Below, in pieces: positions 17,070 to 25,139 of a stretch of DNA of 64,000 nt. The position numbers were made by a program, and so were the translations under genes. The stretch is from Salipaludibacillus sp. LMS25 (GTDB lineage: Bacteria > Bacillota > Bacilli > Bacillales > Salisediminibacteriaceae): the NCBI RefSeq assembly GCF_024362805.1, contig NZ_CP093299.1, forward strand, positions 2,574,001 to 2,638,000, in the 5' to 3' direction. Under the pieces are notes generated by a model. The model did not search any database and had not been told where the DNA came from. It was given only the letters and a program-made list of their open reading frames with translations. Position 1 is the stretch's first letter; every line of letters begins with the position of its first letter.

Positions 17070-19031
17070 TTAATCTTCGTTCTTTGTTCTTTTATTTTTC
17101 GTGCGAGAGGTGTTCATGTCTTTTTTATCATTATTGGGCAACTGTTCGCCAATATCCTCTCGTAAATCTTCATAAATTTTATCTTTAAATTCTTCGTAAA
17201 CGTCTTGTTTAATATCTTCGTAGACATCATCTTTCACTTGTTCGTAGACTTCCTCTTTAATTTCCTCATAAGCTTCTTCTTTTAGATCATCATAGACGTT
17301 TTCTTTCACTTGCTCATACACTTTACTCTTGATTGTTCCATGTGCGTCTTCTTTAAAATCATCATAGACGTCATCCTTCATTTGTTCATACATGTCTTCC
17401 TTGATTTCGTCATAAGCTTCCTCTTTGAACTCATCATAAATGGATGCCTTCATCCCACTATAAACTTCTTCCTTCACTTTTCGACGTTCCTGCTTTGATT
17501 TTCGTAGTTTATCCGTTTTTAAATCTTTGCCCATCATAATAAGAAGAGAGAACATCATGACAAGCATGATAAATGTAAATGGTAAAGCAGCGACAATGGA
17601 TGCCGTTTGCAACCCTTCTAGTCCGCCACTTATTAACAAGACGCTTGCTGTCCCGGCAATAAGAAAGCCCCAAATAACTTTTACACTTAATTTAGGGTTA
17701 AGGCTGCCATTACTTGTCATTGCTCCGAGTACATAAGAGGCAGAGTCGGCAGAGGTAATAAAGAAGATGATGATTAATAAGACAGCGAGAAGGCTTGTGA
17801 TGAGACTCAATGGTAAATGGCCTAAAGTGGCGAATAAGGCAACTTCCACTTCCTCCATCACAAGGCTACCTATTTGCTCATTACCGGCTAAAATCATGTC
17901 CAGTGCAGAACCGCCGAAGGTTGTAAACCATATGGTTGCTAAAACAGAGGGGACAATTAACACACCAGCCACAAATTCACGGATTGTGCGTCCCCGTGAG
18001 ATGCGGGCGATAAATATGCCCATGAAAGGGGCCCATGAAATATGCCAAGCCCAAAAGAAAATTGTGTTGTTGCCTAACCATTCCCCGTCTCCAAAAGGGT
18101 CAAGATCCAAGCTCATTTGTGTCACGTTGGCAATGTAACCACCTAGCGTTGTGACGAAATTTTGGGCAATAAATAATGTGGGGCCTACGATAATCACAAA
18201 AAGCAACAGTAAAGCAGCGATACTTAAGTTAATTGTGCTTAAAATTTTGATCCCTTTATTAACACCTGTTGCAGCGGAAAATATAAATAAAACCGTTACG
18301 ATCGCAATAATCGTAAATTGGGTTGTGGCAGTGTTAGGTATCCCTTCAATAAGATAAGAGAGGCCACCGGATATTTGGAGGGCGCTTAATCCGAAGGTGG
18401 TTGCCACACCTGTTGAAGTGGCAAGAACAGCTAACGTGTCGATCCCTTTACCGAAAGTTCCGTAAGCTTTGTCTCCTAAAATGGGATGAAAGGCTGAACT
18501 AATTAACGCAGGCTGGTCTTTGCGAAATTGCACATATGCCAAGGTTAAGGCGACGAGAGAGAAGATTGCCCATGGATGGAGTGCCCAATGAAAAACGCCA
18601 TAGCGTAAGCCAGCGGCTGCTCTCACACCGTCTGATGCATTAACATAGTCAGGGTGTGGGTCAAAGTAATACAACACAGGTTCAGCAACCCCCCAGAAGA
18701 CGAAACCGACGCCAATCCCTGCAGAAAATAGCATGCCAAGCCATGTGAAAAATTTGAATTCGGGTTTTTCGTGCTGCTTTCCAAGCTTTAACTTACCAAA
18801 AGGGCTAATGGCTAAAAATAAAACAAAGGCGATAAAAAATGCGGTAGATAACATGTAAAACCAGCCGAAGTTATCCAATGTAAATCCGAGGGCGTTTGTG
18901 GACACTCTTGCTAGCGAGCCAGGTCCTATTGCTCCCCATAGTACAAATAAAGCCACTAGTGGCGCTGAAATGTAAAAGACGATGCTTGGTTTTTTCGTTG
19001 AATAGTGATACTTTTCCATAGTAGATGGCAT
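17070..19031 (-). CDS. BCCT family glycine betaine/choline transporter with octapeptide-repeat tail
   Basis: Na+-coupled betaine-carnitine-choline transporter of about 653 residues. Twelve membrane segments fill the first 500 residues. The BCCT signature region FFWAWHISWAPFMGIFIARI and the Trp/Tyr-rich substrate pocket are present, and the protein resembles OpuD/BetP carriers for glycine betaine. After about residue 500 comes a hydrophilic tail in which an 8-residue unit is repeated about 14 times (separate entry). Ordinary Bacillus OpuD ends soon after TM12. C-terminal tails of BetP sense osmotic stress, so the repeats may be an enlarged sensor (inference). The start ATG 19031 is chosen because AAAGGAGGA lies upstream, though 12 bases away; ATG 19055 has no site. 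Confidence 0.9.
   Translation of the reverse strand: MPSTMEKYHYSTKKPSIVFYISAPLVALFVLWGAIGPGSLARVSTNALGFTLDNFGWFYMLSTAFFIAFVLFLAISPFGKLKLGKQHEKPEFKFFTWLGMLFSAGIGVGFVFWGVAEPVLYYFDPHPDYVNASDGVRAAAGLRYGVFHWALHPWAIFSLVALTLAYVQFRKDQPALISSAFHPILGDKAYGTFGKGIDTLAVLATSTGVATTFGLSALQISGGLSYLIEGIPNTATTQFTIIAIVTVLFIFSAATGVNKGIKILSTINLSIAALLLLFVIIVGPTLFIAQNFVTTLGGYIANVTQMSLDLDPFGDGEWLGNNTIFFWAWHISWAPFMGIFIARISRGRTIREFVAGVLIVPSVLATIWFTTFGGSALDMILAGNEQIGSLVMEEVEVALFATLGHLPLSLITSLLAVLLIIIFFITSADSASYVLGAMTSNGSLNPKLSVKVIWGFLIAGTASVLLISGGLEGLQTASIVAALPFTFIMLVMMFSLLIMMGKDLKTDKLRKSKQERRKVKEEVYSGMKASIYDEFKEEAYDEIKEDMYEQMKDDVYDDFKEDAHGTIKSKVYEQVKENVYDDLKEEAYEEIKEEVYEQVKDDVYEDIKQDVYEEFKDKIYEDLREDIGEQLPNNDKKDMNTSRTKNKRTKNED
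17139..17471 (-). repeat. coding octapeptide repeats in BCCT tail, about 14 units
   Basis: Tandem 24-base units encode the consensus E-[DE]-[VAIM]-Y-[DE]-[DEQ]-[FILMV]-K (examples DDVYEDIK, EEVYEQVK, EEAYEEIK). One unit is divergent (EDAHGTIK), and the last is incomplete (EDIGEQL). The period is 8, not the 7 of a coiled coil, so the Tyr/aliphatic stripe would spiral slowly round a helix. Net charge is strongly acidic with one Lys per unit. Synonymous variation between units shows the array is not a recent expansion. Confidence 0.9.
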
Positions 19032-19258
19032 CCCGGTGGATGATCCTCCTTTCATTATGTAAACAAAAAAATCATGTTAATTACTAAAGATATGTTTGAT
19101 AATAACGATATTTTCCCGTTTATCTTCAGGGTAAAACAAGTTTATTATGTGGAGGTTTGGAACTATCACTCAAAAAAGTGGGGGAATGGGTCACAGATAG
19201 TAACGATTTATGAATTTACAGAAGGAGACATGTCACCCTGTAGTCCCCGATAAGTAAA

Positions 19259-19300
19259 TAATCGTCCGTAAAACTCCCACTGATTGAAGCTTAGCTTTAT
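19259..19300 (+). repeat. dispersed repeat, class B short form (locus 4)
   Basis: AATAATCGTCCGTAAAACTC joined to CCACTGATTGAAG and GCTTTAT. The left TTTAT is degenerate (AAATA). The central region is deleted, as in the class A short forms. It lies between the BCCT 5' region and the 3' end of the DUF2628 gene; the remainder of 19032-19374 shows nothing recognisable. Confidence 0.8.
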
Positions 19301-19374
19301 ACATATGCCATGTTTTCTCTTTAGAGTGAACCAATCACCAGTTGACCATGTTGACCTTTCCCCCTTAAACATGA

Positions 19375-20280
19375 TCAGTGACTAGGAGGCGCAATGGTGA
19401 ATTGAGCTTCGGCTTCGGCTTCATCCTCCACATAGATGACCAAACGGTAACGGCCTGTTTTAACTGCAGGATCTTCGGCATCAATGACATCAAGTACAAC
19501 TCTACTGGATGTGAAAATGTTGTATTCTCTTTCTCTTTCAACCTCCCATTCCATGCTCTCATCAGCTTTATAATAAAGGCGTATAGTAAATAGCCGGCCT
19601 TCTACAGGTTTTTCTCCAATATAGACGAAGTTAATTCTCGCAGAATATTTTTCAAAAACCGGATATAACGTGGCCTCCCTCATAACAGATGGGGGCGGGT
19701 CATCATCAGAGAAGATATAAACACCAGGCGGAAGAGGCGGAGTAAGGGCTTCTTTTGTAACAAATAATGATAGGCTGCAGATCAGTAATAACATGAAAGG
19801 TATTAAGATGGCACTGACCGTTGACGTACCTGACTTAGAAAATAAAGGTGCTAACGGCTTGTCTCGTAGCCCTTTTTTCCATTGAGCGAGCATGGCTATT
19901 CTACGGGCATAAAGCGCATTTCCTTTCCAACCGTAAAAAAGATGGATCATAATAGGATAACTGATTTGCCAAACAACAGCGAGAGTGTTACTAACCTCTT
20001 GGCTTAAACCTAAATAAGTTGTTAACGGTAGATACGTAACGAGAAGTTGACACATAAAATAGGTGAGAGAGGTGATAAGAAGACTTCCATACATGTGTCT
20101 ATAGGCGAGCCAGAATGGTGCTAAGAAAAAAGCAGCCCAATTCCACCCACTAAATGAAAAAGGAGCGGGTGATGCATGCCATTTGTTGATATAATAAGTG
20201 ACATTAGATGCAATAAGAGGTTGGATATTGTCACTTTCAGCTAAAAAGTCATGTTCTGAGAATGGTTGTTGCTGGGTCAT
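19375..20280 (-). CDS. DUF2628 domain membrane protein
   Basis: A 301-residue protein whose N-terminal half matches DUF2628 proteins: FSFSGWNWAAFFLAPFWLAY (about 42-61), followed by four or so hydrophobic segments and the amphipathic YARRIAMLAQW stretch. After a last membrane segment at about 155-172 there is an extracytoplasmic domain of about 120 residues ending in an acidic tail, with beta-strand-like text (GRYRLVIYVEDE). The family role is unknown; the domain usually sits in small membrane proteins. The C-terminal extension is longer than a plain DUF2628 protein and could be a separate Ig-like sensor or binding module. The gene appears monocistronic. Confidence 0.8.
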   Translation of the reverse strand: MTQQQPFSEHDFLAESDNIQPLIASNVTYYINKWHASPAPFSFSGWNWAAFFLAPFWLAYRHMYGSLLITSLTYFMCQLLVTYLPLTTYLGLSQEVSNTLAVVWQISYPIMIHLFYGWKGNALYARRIAMLAQWKKGLRDKPLAPLFSKSGTSTVSAILIPFMLLLICSLSLFVTKEALTPPLPPGVYIFSDDDPPPSVMREATLYPVFEKYSARINFVYIGEKPVEGRLFTIRLYYKADESMEWEVEREREYNIFTSSRVVLDVIDAEDPAVKTGRYRLVIYVEDEAEAEAQFTIAPPSH

Positions 20281-20579
20281 GTACGTTAGTCTCCCTTATT
20301 AATATCTTTCTTATATAGTGTAACATTGATCCTTAAATGTTTTAAGGGTTATGGCCCCCATCTGAGGCGCGTAGCGTATGTGGAAGCTTTTAATCAAGTG
20401 GCGTCGAGACGTCAGCTGATTTCTCGATGTTTCAGCTCGCTAAAACAAATTTGCTAACAAAAATATTAAAATAACACACTTAAATATAAGACCATTTTGC
20501 ATGATATGACATAAAACGTCCTTTATAGTGAAAAATAGCTACGGCTAACATATAATGATGGTGAGGGAGGGAAGGCAGA
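20281..20579. other. divergent intergenic region
   Basis: This 299-base gap lies between divergent genes. A short imperfect palindrome CGTCGAGACG occurs near 20402-20411. A likely -10 (TATAAT, about 20550-20555) precedes the lipoprotein gene. Nothing else recognised. Confidence 0.35.
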
Positions 20580-21197
20580 GTGGTTAAATTTAAAGGACTA
20601 TTTCTTACAGTAGCAGTGTTGGCCTTGTTGTCGGCCTGTACCTTCGGAGGAGAGGCAGATTCGGAGGAGCCATTCCCTTACAATTATATCGTAGAGGGCT
20701 TTAATTATGGAGGTTTTGCTTTCCCAAAAGCATGGAATGTCACGGCCATTTCATCGCACGTGAGACTTACATACAGAGGTGAAGAGCCTGAGAACCATCA
20801 ATATGCTGGGATACCTTATCGCTATGAATTTAATTTTGGTAAAAATGCTGAAGACAATCTGATTACAGATAATGTGATCGAACATTATAATCAAGAACAA
20901 GCATTAAATGAAGGGACTCACCGCCAATTATATTACCATACAGCAGATGAAGAATACGCCAAATTAATAATAAGCACAAACGGATTTTTATTTGTGTTAA
21001 CAGATTTTGAAGAAACGGAAAATTGGGATGTGGATGGTACGACAGTCATGGTTATTCATGATGGACGTCAATGGCGGGCAAACTGGCTTAATGACGGGGG
21101 ATATTATGATTTAAGTGTTAGGGAAGCAGCAGGTATAGACTCGGAGGAAGCGTTTCGAAATATATTAGACATGATGGTATCCCCCGATAGCGATTAA
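20580..21197 (+). CDS. hypothetical lipoprotein
   Basis: About 205 residues. The signal peptide ends in the lipobox LSAC (Cys about residue 20), followed by an acidic linker. The mature sequence (NYIVEGFNYGGFAFPKAWNVTAISSHVRLTYRG...) is not recognised. Its start at GTG 20580 follows GGGAGGGAAGG. It is terminated by a strong hairpin 16 bases past the stop, so it is a single-gene unit. It is probably surface anchored; the function is unknown. Confidence 0.75.
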   Translation: MVKFKGLFLTVAVLALLSACTFGGEADSEEPFPYNYIVEGFNYGGFAFPKAWNVTAISSHVRLTYRGEEPENHQYAGIPYRYEFNFGKNAEDNLITDNVIEHYNQEQALNEGTHRQLYYHTADEEYAKLIISTNGFLFVLTDFEETENWDVDGTTVMVIHDGRQWRANWLNDGGYYDLSVREAAGIDSEEAFRNILDMMVSPDSD

Positions 21198-21213
21198 ACG
21201 TTATAAGTGAGTT

Positions 21214-21250
21214 AGACCCTCTTTCTTACGAACAAGAAGAGGGTCTTTTT
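21214..21250 (+). terminator. terminator after lipoprotein gene
   Basis: GACCCTCTTTCTT pairs with AAGAAGAGGGTC around a short loop and is followed by TTTTT. Confidence 0.9.
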
Positions 21251-21295
21251 AGTTGTTTAACAAAATCATACCGAGAGGGTCTTGGGTGCGCAGCA

Positions 21296-21357
21296 ATCTG
21301 TCCACTCCTTAAATGCCCTTTGCTCTCGCTCCGGTCAGACATTTACCGTGGACAGAT
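21296..21357. repeat. long imperfect inverted repeat
   Basis: ATCTGTCCAC (21296-21305) pairs perfectly with GTGGACAGAT (21348-21357), with a second inner pairing AAATG / CATTT. The 62-base fold lies between two terminators and has no coding potential. It may be a small RNA or a remnant of a mobile element end. Confidence 0.45.
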
Positions 21358-21375
21358 ACCTTATAATCACTAGAA

Positions 21376-21415
21376 AGATAAAAGCGCTGCTCAATTTTTT
21401 GAGCAGCGCTTTTAT
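21376..21415. terminator. bidirectional terminator, 3' of immunity gene
   Basis: AAAAGCGCTGCTCAA and TTGAGCAGCGCTTTT form a perfect stem with T-runs on both strands, ending 1-2 bases from the stop of the minus-strand gene. Confidence 0.9.
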
Positions 21416-21416
21416 C

Positions 21417-21713
21417 TTAAAAAATAGTAGTTATTTCAACATCTTCATTTTCGTTTTGAAAAAGCTGTTTTAATGTAATACCATTTATTTTTACAGTATC
21501 CACAAACTCTTTATCTCGATCACTGAAATACTCGCTTAGTCTAGTTTTTCCCATCCAAACTGTTCTCCCTTCTAAAGAATTAGAAATAAAATATTCTTTC
21601 TTTTGGTAAAGAAATTCAATTTCTCTTCCCTGTTCTAAATAAAACATTAAGTGCTCATAACTTATATTTTTGCCTACTGGAACATCTTCAAAATTACTAG
21701 TTTTATTATTCAT
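21417..21713 (-). CDS. probable immunity protein of a polymorphic toxin
   Basis: A small cytosolic protein of 98 residues, acidic, without signal or membrane segment, not assigned to a named family. It starts 14 bases after the stop of a toxin-tail remnant on the same strand, with AGAGAGGG before the ATG. Toxin C-terminus followed at once by a small acidic ORF and a terminator is the standard polymorphic-toxin/immunity layout, and this context is the main basis of the call. It may act as an orphan immunity gene protecting against kin toxins. Confidence in the exact biochemical target is nil. Confidence 0.6.
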   Translation of the reverse strand: MNNKTSNFEDVPVGKNISYEHLMFYLEQGREIEFLYQKKEYFISNSLEGRTVWMGKTRLSEYFSDRDKEFVDTVKINGITLKQLFQNENEDVEITTIF

Positions 21714-21727
21714 GAAGACACCCTCTC

Positions 21728-22168
21728 TTAATGCTTACTTCTTTGGCCATTAGACCAAGTTTGACGATGCGGGAATTTATAATTTCCAGCATGTCGAAAA
21801 TCAATATCTAGATCTGCTTTTCCGTTCTTATTATAATATCTTCTTTGTTTTACACCTTTACTATCTTTTAAATCTTTCGAGGAGAATGCTTTTCCTGTAG
21901 TAGGCAATGTTCTTACCTTAGAAGTCGAGTATGTTGAATGTTTTTTTGTCTTTGCTCCATTTTTCTTTGCTTTTTCATATGCCCTTTCAGCAAAATATGC
22001 TGCTACTTGATTGTATACCCACGAACCGGCTGCAATTGTAACACCGCCAATAACTACTGCTCCTGTAACAGTGATTGCTACTTGCCCAATACCAGGAATA
22101 AAATAGATTCCTGCCGCAGCTGCAATAGCAGATGCTTGAAATATACACTTAAGATTTTCAATAACATT
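21728..22168 (-). pseudogene. C-terminal remnant of a polymorphic (LXG/WapA-type) toxin
   Basis: An open frame of 146 codons with no start codon or ribosome binding site; it begins right after an in-frame TAA at 22169-22171. The translation has a hydrophobic Gly/Ala-rich stretch (GIYFIPGIGQVAITVTGAVV) as found before toxin domains, a Lys-rich linker, then KQRRYYNKNGKADLDIDFRH and PHRQTWSNGQRSKH at the end. That tail resembles C-termini of Bacillus polymorphic toxins from memory; no nuclease motif can be asserted. The N-terminal delivery part is gone, so this is a truncated pseudogene left with its immunity gene. Confidence 0.65.
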
Positions 22169-22169
22169 T

Positions 22170-22202
22170 TAACAACAAGGTATTGCAGTACCTTGTTGTT
22201 AA
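22170..22202. terminator. perfect hairpin at toxin breakpoint
   Basis: TAACAACAAGGTA and TACCTTGTTGTTA form a 13-bp perfect stem with loop TTGCAG. The stem includes the stop codon that closes the toxin frame, so it marks the edge of the deletion. It could terminate transcripts from the small minus-strand ORF upstream. Confidence 0.65.
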
Positions 22203-22252
22203 CCCTTCTTATAACAAAACGGGATGTTTATATTTTATCATAAGCAGCATCT

Positions 22253-22390
22253 CTATTCTTCAGCTTCATTTTCTTCTATGAACAAGTCATTAACCTTTTT
22301 ATATTCTTCATCCGTCAGCAATCGCTTTTCTTTCTCCACATACTCCCCATAACCCCAGTGGTACATAAATGGGAAATGATGAAGATCCAT
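22253..22390 (-). CDS. small hypothetical protein
   Basis: About 45 residues if started at ATG 22390 (weak GGA 7 bases upstream), or 64 from ATG 22447, which has no ribosome binding site and overlaps the cadC operator. The sequence is MDLHHFPFMYHWGYGEYVEK followed by an acidic tail with LTDEEYKKVNDLF. The aromatic/His-rich start and charged tail look protein-like, but the family is not recognised. It may be a small conserved bacillus protein or a fragment associated with the neighbouring toxin deletion. Confidence 0.4.
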   Translation of the reverse strand: MDLHHFPFMYHWGYGEYVEKEKRLLTDEEYKKVNDLFIEENEAEE

Positions 22391-22445
22391 CACGTATTCC
22401 GTGGACGACAACATCACACGAATGATTGAAAAAGAATATATGAAC

Positions 22446-22465
22446 ATTCAAACAAACATTTGAAT
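22446..22465. promoter_or_regulatory. CadC-type operator
   Basis: ATTCAAACAAACATTTGAAT is an interrupted palindrome (ATTCAAA / TTTGAAT) like those bound by CadC/SmtB repressors. It covers the -35 of the cadCA promoter. A second imperfect copy (AGTCAAATAGATAATTGAAT, 22497-22516) lies just downstream of the -10. Confidence 0.7.
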
Positions 22466-22488
22466 AAAGTGTGATGAACCCGTATACT
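22460..22488 (+). promoter_or_regulatory. promoter of cadCA
   Basis: TTGAAT (22460-22465), exactly 17 bases, TATACT (22483-22488). The -35 is inside the operator palindrome, so metal-free CadC would block initiation. Confidence 0.7.
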
Positions 22489-22545
22489 AGTCACATAGTC
22501 AAATAGATAATTGAATACCTAATATGAAGGAGGAGGACCTAACGG

Positions 22546-22908
22546 ATGACAGATACGTGTGACATATATTGTGTAGATGACGGTAAAGTAGCTGATATTA
22601 AAGCAGCAATCGATGATACAATCGTTCAAGGGACGAGTAGAATTTTTAAGGTTTTGGCAGATGATACCCGATTAAAAGTAGCTTATGCGTTGACGATACA
22701 AAAGGAATTGTGTGTATGTGATGTGGCAGAAGTTATAGGAAGCTCTACAGCTACGGCGTCTCACCATTTACGAGCGTTAAAAAAACAAGGACTTGCACAA
22801 TTCCGCAAAGAAGGAAAACTTGCTTATTATAGGTTGGATGATGACCATGTGATCCAACTTATTCAGACCGCTGTCGAGCATGAGAAAGAAGGGAAAGCGG
22901 ATGTCTAA
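22546..22908 (+). CDS. cadC: ArsR/SmtB family metal-responsive repressor CadC
   Basis: A 120-residue winged-helix repressor released from DNA by Cd, Pb or Zn. The N-terminal Cys pair (Cys5, Cys9 in TDTCDIYC) and the ELCVC pair (Cys56, Cys58) reproduce the four-thiolate alpha-3N site of S. aureus CadC. The recognition helix is in GSSTATASHHLRALKKQGL. GGAGGAGGACC precedes the ATG. The gene is followed without a gap by the efflux ATPase, and palindromic operators sit on its own promoter, so the operon is autoregulated. Confidence 0.95.
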   Translation: MTDTCDIYCVDDGKVADIKAAIDDTIVQGTSRIFKVLADDTRLKVAYALTIQKELCVCDVAEVIGSSTATASHHLRALKKQGLAQFRKEGKLAYYRLDDDHVIQLIQTAVEHEKEGKADV

Positions 22909-25009
22909 TGAACAACAATTTAAAATAGATGGTTTTTCATGTGCAAACTGTGCCGCTCGGTTTGAAAGGAACGTGAAAAATCTTCCAGGTGTAAAAGAAG
23001 CAAAAGTAAATTTTCCTGCTGAAAAAATTGTCATAGATGGGGAGATATCTATCACAGAACTTGAGCAAGCAGGGGCATTTGAAAATTTAAAGGTAAGATC
23101 AACTGATGAGGAAGAAACGAAGGAACGCCGTTCTTTTTGGCATAAAAATCGATTACAAGTGTCTTTATCAGCTATACTAGCTGCGTTGGGATGGACTTTT
23201 CACTTTATATTACACGACCAGCATGTGCTTCCTGTCACATTATTTTTAATAAGTATCATCGTTGGTGGCTACGCCATGTTTTGGCAAGGGTTAAAAAATA
23301 TACGTCAGCTCGTTTTTGATATGAAGACGCTCATGACCATTGCCATTATAGGGGCCGCCTTAATTGGGGAATGGGGGGAAGCCGCTGTTGTCGTCGTGTT
23401 ATTTGCTATTAGTGAAGCTTTAGAAACGTATTCGATGGACAAAGCAAGAAAATCTATACGATCTTTAGTTGAGAAAGGTCCTAAAGAAGCAAGAGTTATA
23501 ACTCACGGTCAAGAAGAGATGGTGTTAGTTGAAGATGTGAGGATAGGAACAGAGATCAGTGTAAGACCAGGGGAAAAAATTCCGTTGGACGGTGATATCA
23601 TCGCTGGGACCTCCACACTAAACGAGGCGGCTATTACAGGGGAAAGTATACCTGTAGATAAAACGATCGATGACCCTGTTTATGCAGGAACATTAAATGA
23701 AGAAGGCCTATTAACAATTCGCGTCACAAAGTATGTGAAAGATACGACGTTAGCGAAGATTATTCATCTTGTAGAAGAAGCTCAAGGTGAAAGAGCTCCT
23801 GCACAACAATTTATTGATAAATTTGCTGCTTATTACACACCGGTCATTATGTTGCTGGCATTTCTTCTTATGGTTGGCCCACCACTCTTGCTGAATGCTC
23901 CTTGGGAGGAATGGATTTATCTTGGGCTTGCCACACTCGTTGTGGGATGTCCGTGTGCATTAGTGATTTCCACACCTGTGGCGATCGTGACAGCGATCGG
24001 TAACAGCGCAAAGCAAGGTATTCTTATAAAAGGTGGCGTTTACCTTGAAAAAGCAGGTAAGTTGAATTCGCTAGCCTTTGATAAAACAGGGACCTTGACT
24101 AAGGGGATGCCGGCAGTTACAGATATTTTGCCTGAGGATGGTGTGTCTGGAGATGACTTATTAACGATTATTTATCACGTTGAAAAGCAATCGAATCACC
24201 CACTAGCAAAGACATTAGCCTCTTACGCTTCTGAGCATTTGGAAAGACTAAAGGATCTTCCAATAGCGAATGTAGAAGCCATAACAGGAAAAGGGGTAAA
24301 GGCAGATATCAATGGGGAAACCGTCTTTGCAGCCAGTCCCTCCTATGTAAAAGAGCATTACCCTCACACACTTAGCGATGTGATGCAACATAAGCTTCAA
24401 CGTCTTGAACAACAAGGGAAAACAACAGTTGTCATTGGAACATCCTCACGCCTTTATGGACTGGCGGCACTCAGAGATGATGTAAGAGAGGAAGCAAGAG
24501 TGGTCGTTTCTACCTTGAAGCAGCTAGGGATTTCAGAATTGGTGATGCTTACTGGAGATCAGCGCTACACTGCTGAAGCGATTGGTCAGGAAGCAGGAGA
24601 GATCCGTGTGGTGTCTAATCTTCTTCCCGACGAGAAGCTACTGGAGATTAAAAGTTTAAAAAAGAAAGGAAAGACGATTGCTATGGTAGGTGACGGCATG
24701 AACGATGCGCCTGCATTAGCTAGGGCAGACTTAGGTATAGCGATGGGTGGGACAGGAACAGATACGGCATTAGAGACAGCTGATATCGCCCTTATGAATG
24801 ATGACTTAAAAAAAATTCCTTATCTTATTAAGTTAAGTAGAAAAACATTAACTATTATAAAGCAGAACATTGCGTTCTCACTCGGATTGAAGTTACTAGC
24901 CCTTATGCTCGTTCCTTTCGGATGGTTGACCTTATGGATCGCCATTATGGCAGATATGGGAGCAACCTTACTTGTCACATTGAATAGCTTACGCCTTTTA
25001 AAAAAATAG
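22901..25009 (+). CDS. cadA: P1B-type heavy-metal efflux ATPase CadA (Cd/Zn/Pb)
   Basis: Membrane pump of 702 residues. One HMA domain has GFSCANC (Cys14, Cys17). Membrane segments follow, then the actuator loop with TGES, the CPC metal-transport motif in VVGCPCALVIS, phosphorylation motif DKTGTLT, SNHPLA nucleotide-binding His-Pro and hinge GDGMNDAPAL. The CPC with one HMA domain and the CadC partner point to divalent soft metals (Cd, Zn, Pb) rather than Cu. Start ATG 22901 is preferred: AAGGGAAA lies 6 bases before it and it overlaps the cadC stop by 8 bases; ATG 22880 would overlap cadC further without a site. Confidence 0.95.
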   Translation: MSNEQQFKIDGFSCANCAARFERNVKNLPGVKEAKVNFPAEKIVIDGEISITELEQAGAFENLKVRSTDEEETKERRSFWHKNRLQVSLSAILAALGWTFHFILHDQHVLPVTLFLISIIVGGYAMFWQGLKNIRQLVFDMKTLMTIAIIGAALIGEWGEAAVVVVLFAISEALETYSMDKARKSIRSLVEKGPKEARVITHGQEEMVLVEDVRIGTEISVRPGEKIPLDGDIIAGTSTLNEAAITGESIPVDKTIDDPVYAGTLNEEGLLTIRVTKYVKDTTLAKIIHLVEEAQGERAPAQQFIDKFAAYYTPVIMLLAFLLMVGPPLLLNAPWEEWIYLGLATLVVGCPCALVISTPVAIVTAIGNSAKQGILIKGGVYLEKAGKLNSLAFDKTGTLTKGMPAVTDILPEDGVSGDDLLTIIYHVEKQSNHPLAKTLASYASEHLERLKDLPIANVEAITGKGVKADINGETVFAASPSYVKEHYPHTLSDVMQHKLQRLEQQGKTTVVIGTSSRLYGLAALRDDVREEARVVVSTLKQLGISELVMLTGDQRYTAEAIGQEAGEIRVVSNLLPDEKLLEIKSLKKKGKTIAMVGDGMNDAPALARADLGIAMGGTGTDTALETADIALMNDDLKKIPYLIKLSRKTLTIIKQNIAFSLGLKLLALMLVPFGWLTLWIAIMADMGATLLVTLNSLRLLKK

Positions 25010-25015
25010 AAGAAG

Positions 25016-25049
25016 GCTAAGAGAGCAGTGCCTATACTGCTCTCTTAGC
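25016..25049 (+). terminator. terminator after cadCA
   Basis: GCTAAGAGAGCAGT and ACTGCTCTCTTAGC form a 14-bp perfect stem with loop GCCTAT; TTTC follows. It begins 6 bases after the stop codon. Confidence 0.88.
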
Positions 25050-25139
25050 TTTCACGCTTTCTCCCTGAGTGGAGAAGCCACTATTAGCGTTAATGATGAA
25101 TAAAAACGGAAAACGGCATGTTTAAAGTCAGAGAGTCAC

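Noticed and set aside
17310..17498. Plus-strand reading frame opposite the BCCT repeat tail
   Set aside because: It is an artefact of the repetitive antisense sequence, with no ribosome binding site and no protein-like composition.
21938..22243. Cys-rich plus-strand reading frame of about 100 codons
   Set aside because: It lies antisense to the toxin remnant, has no ribosome binding site, and its composition reflects the reverse strand.
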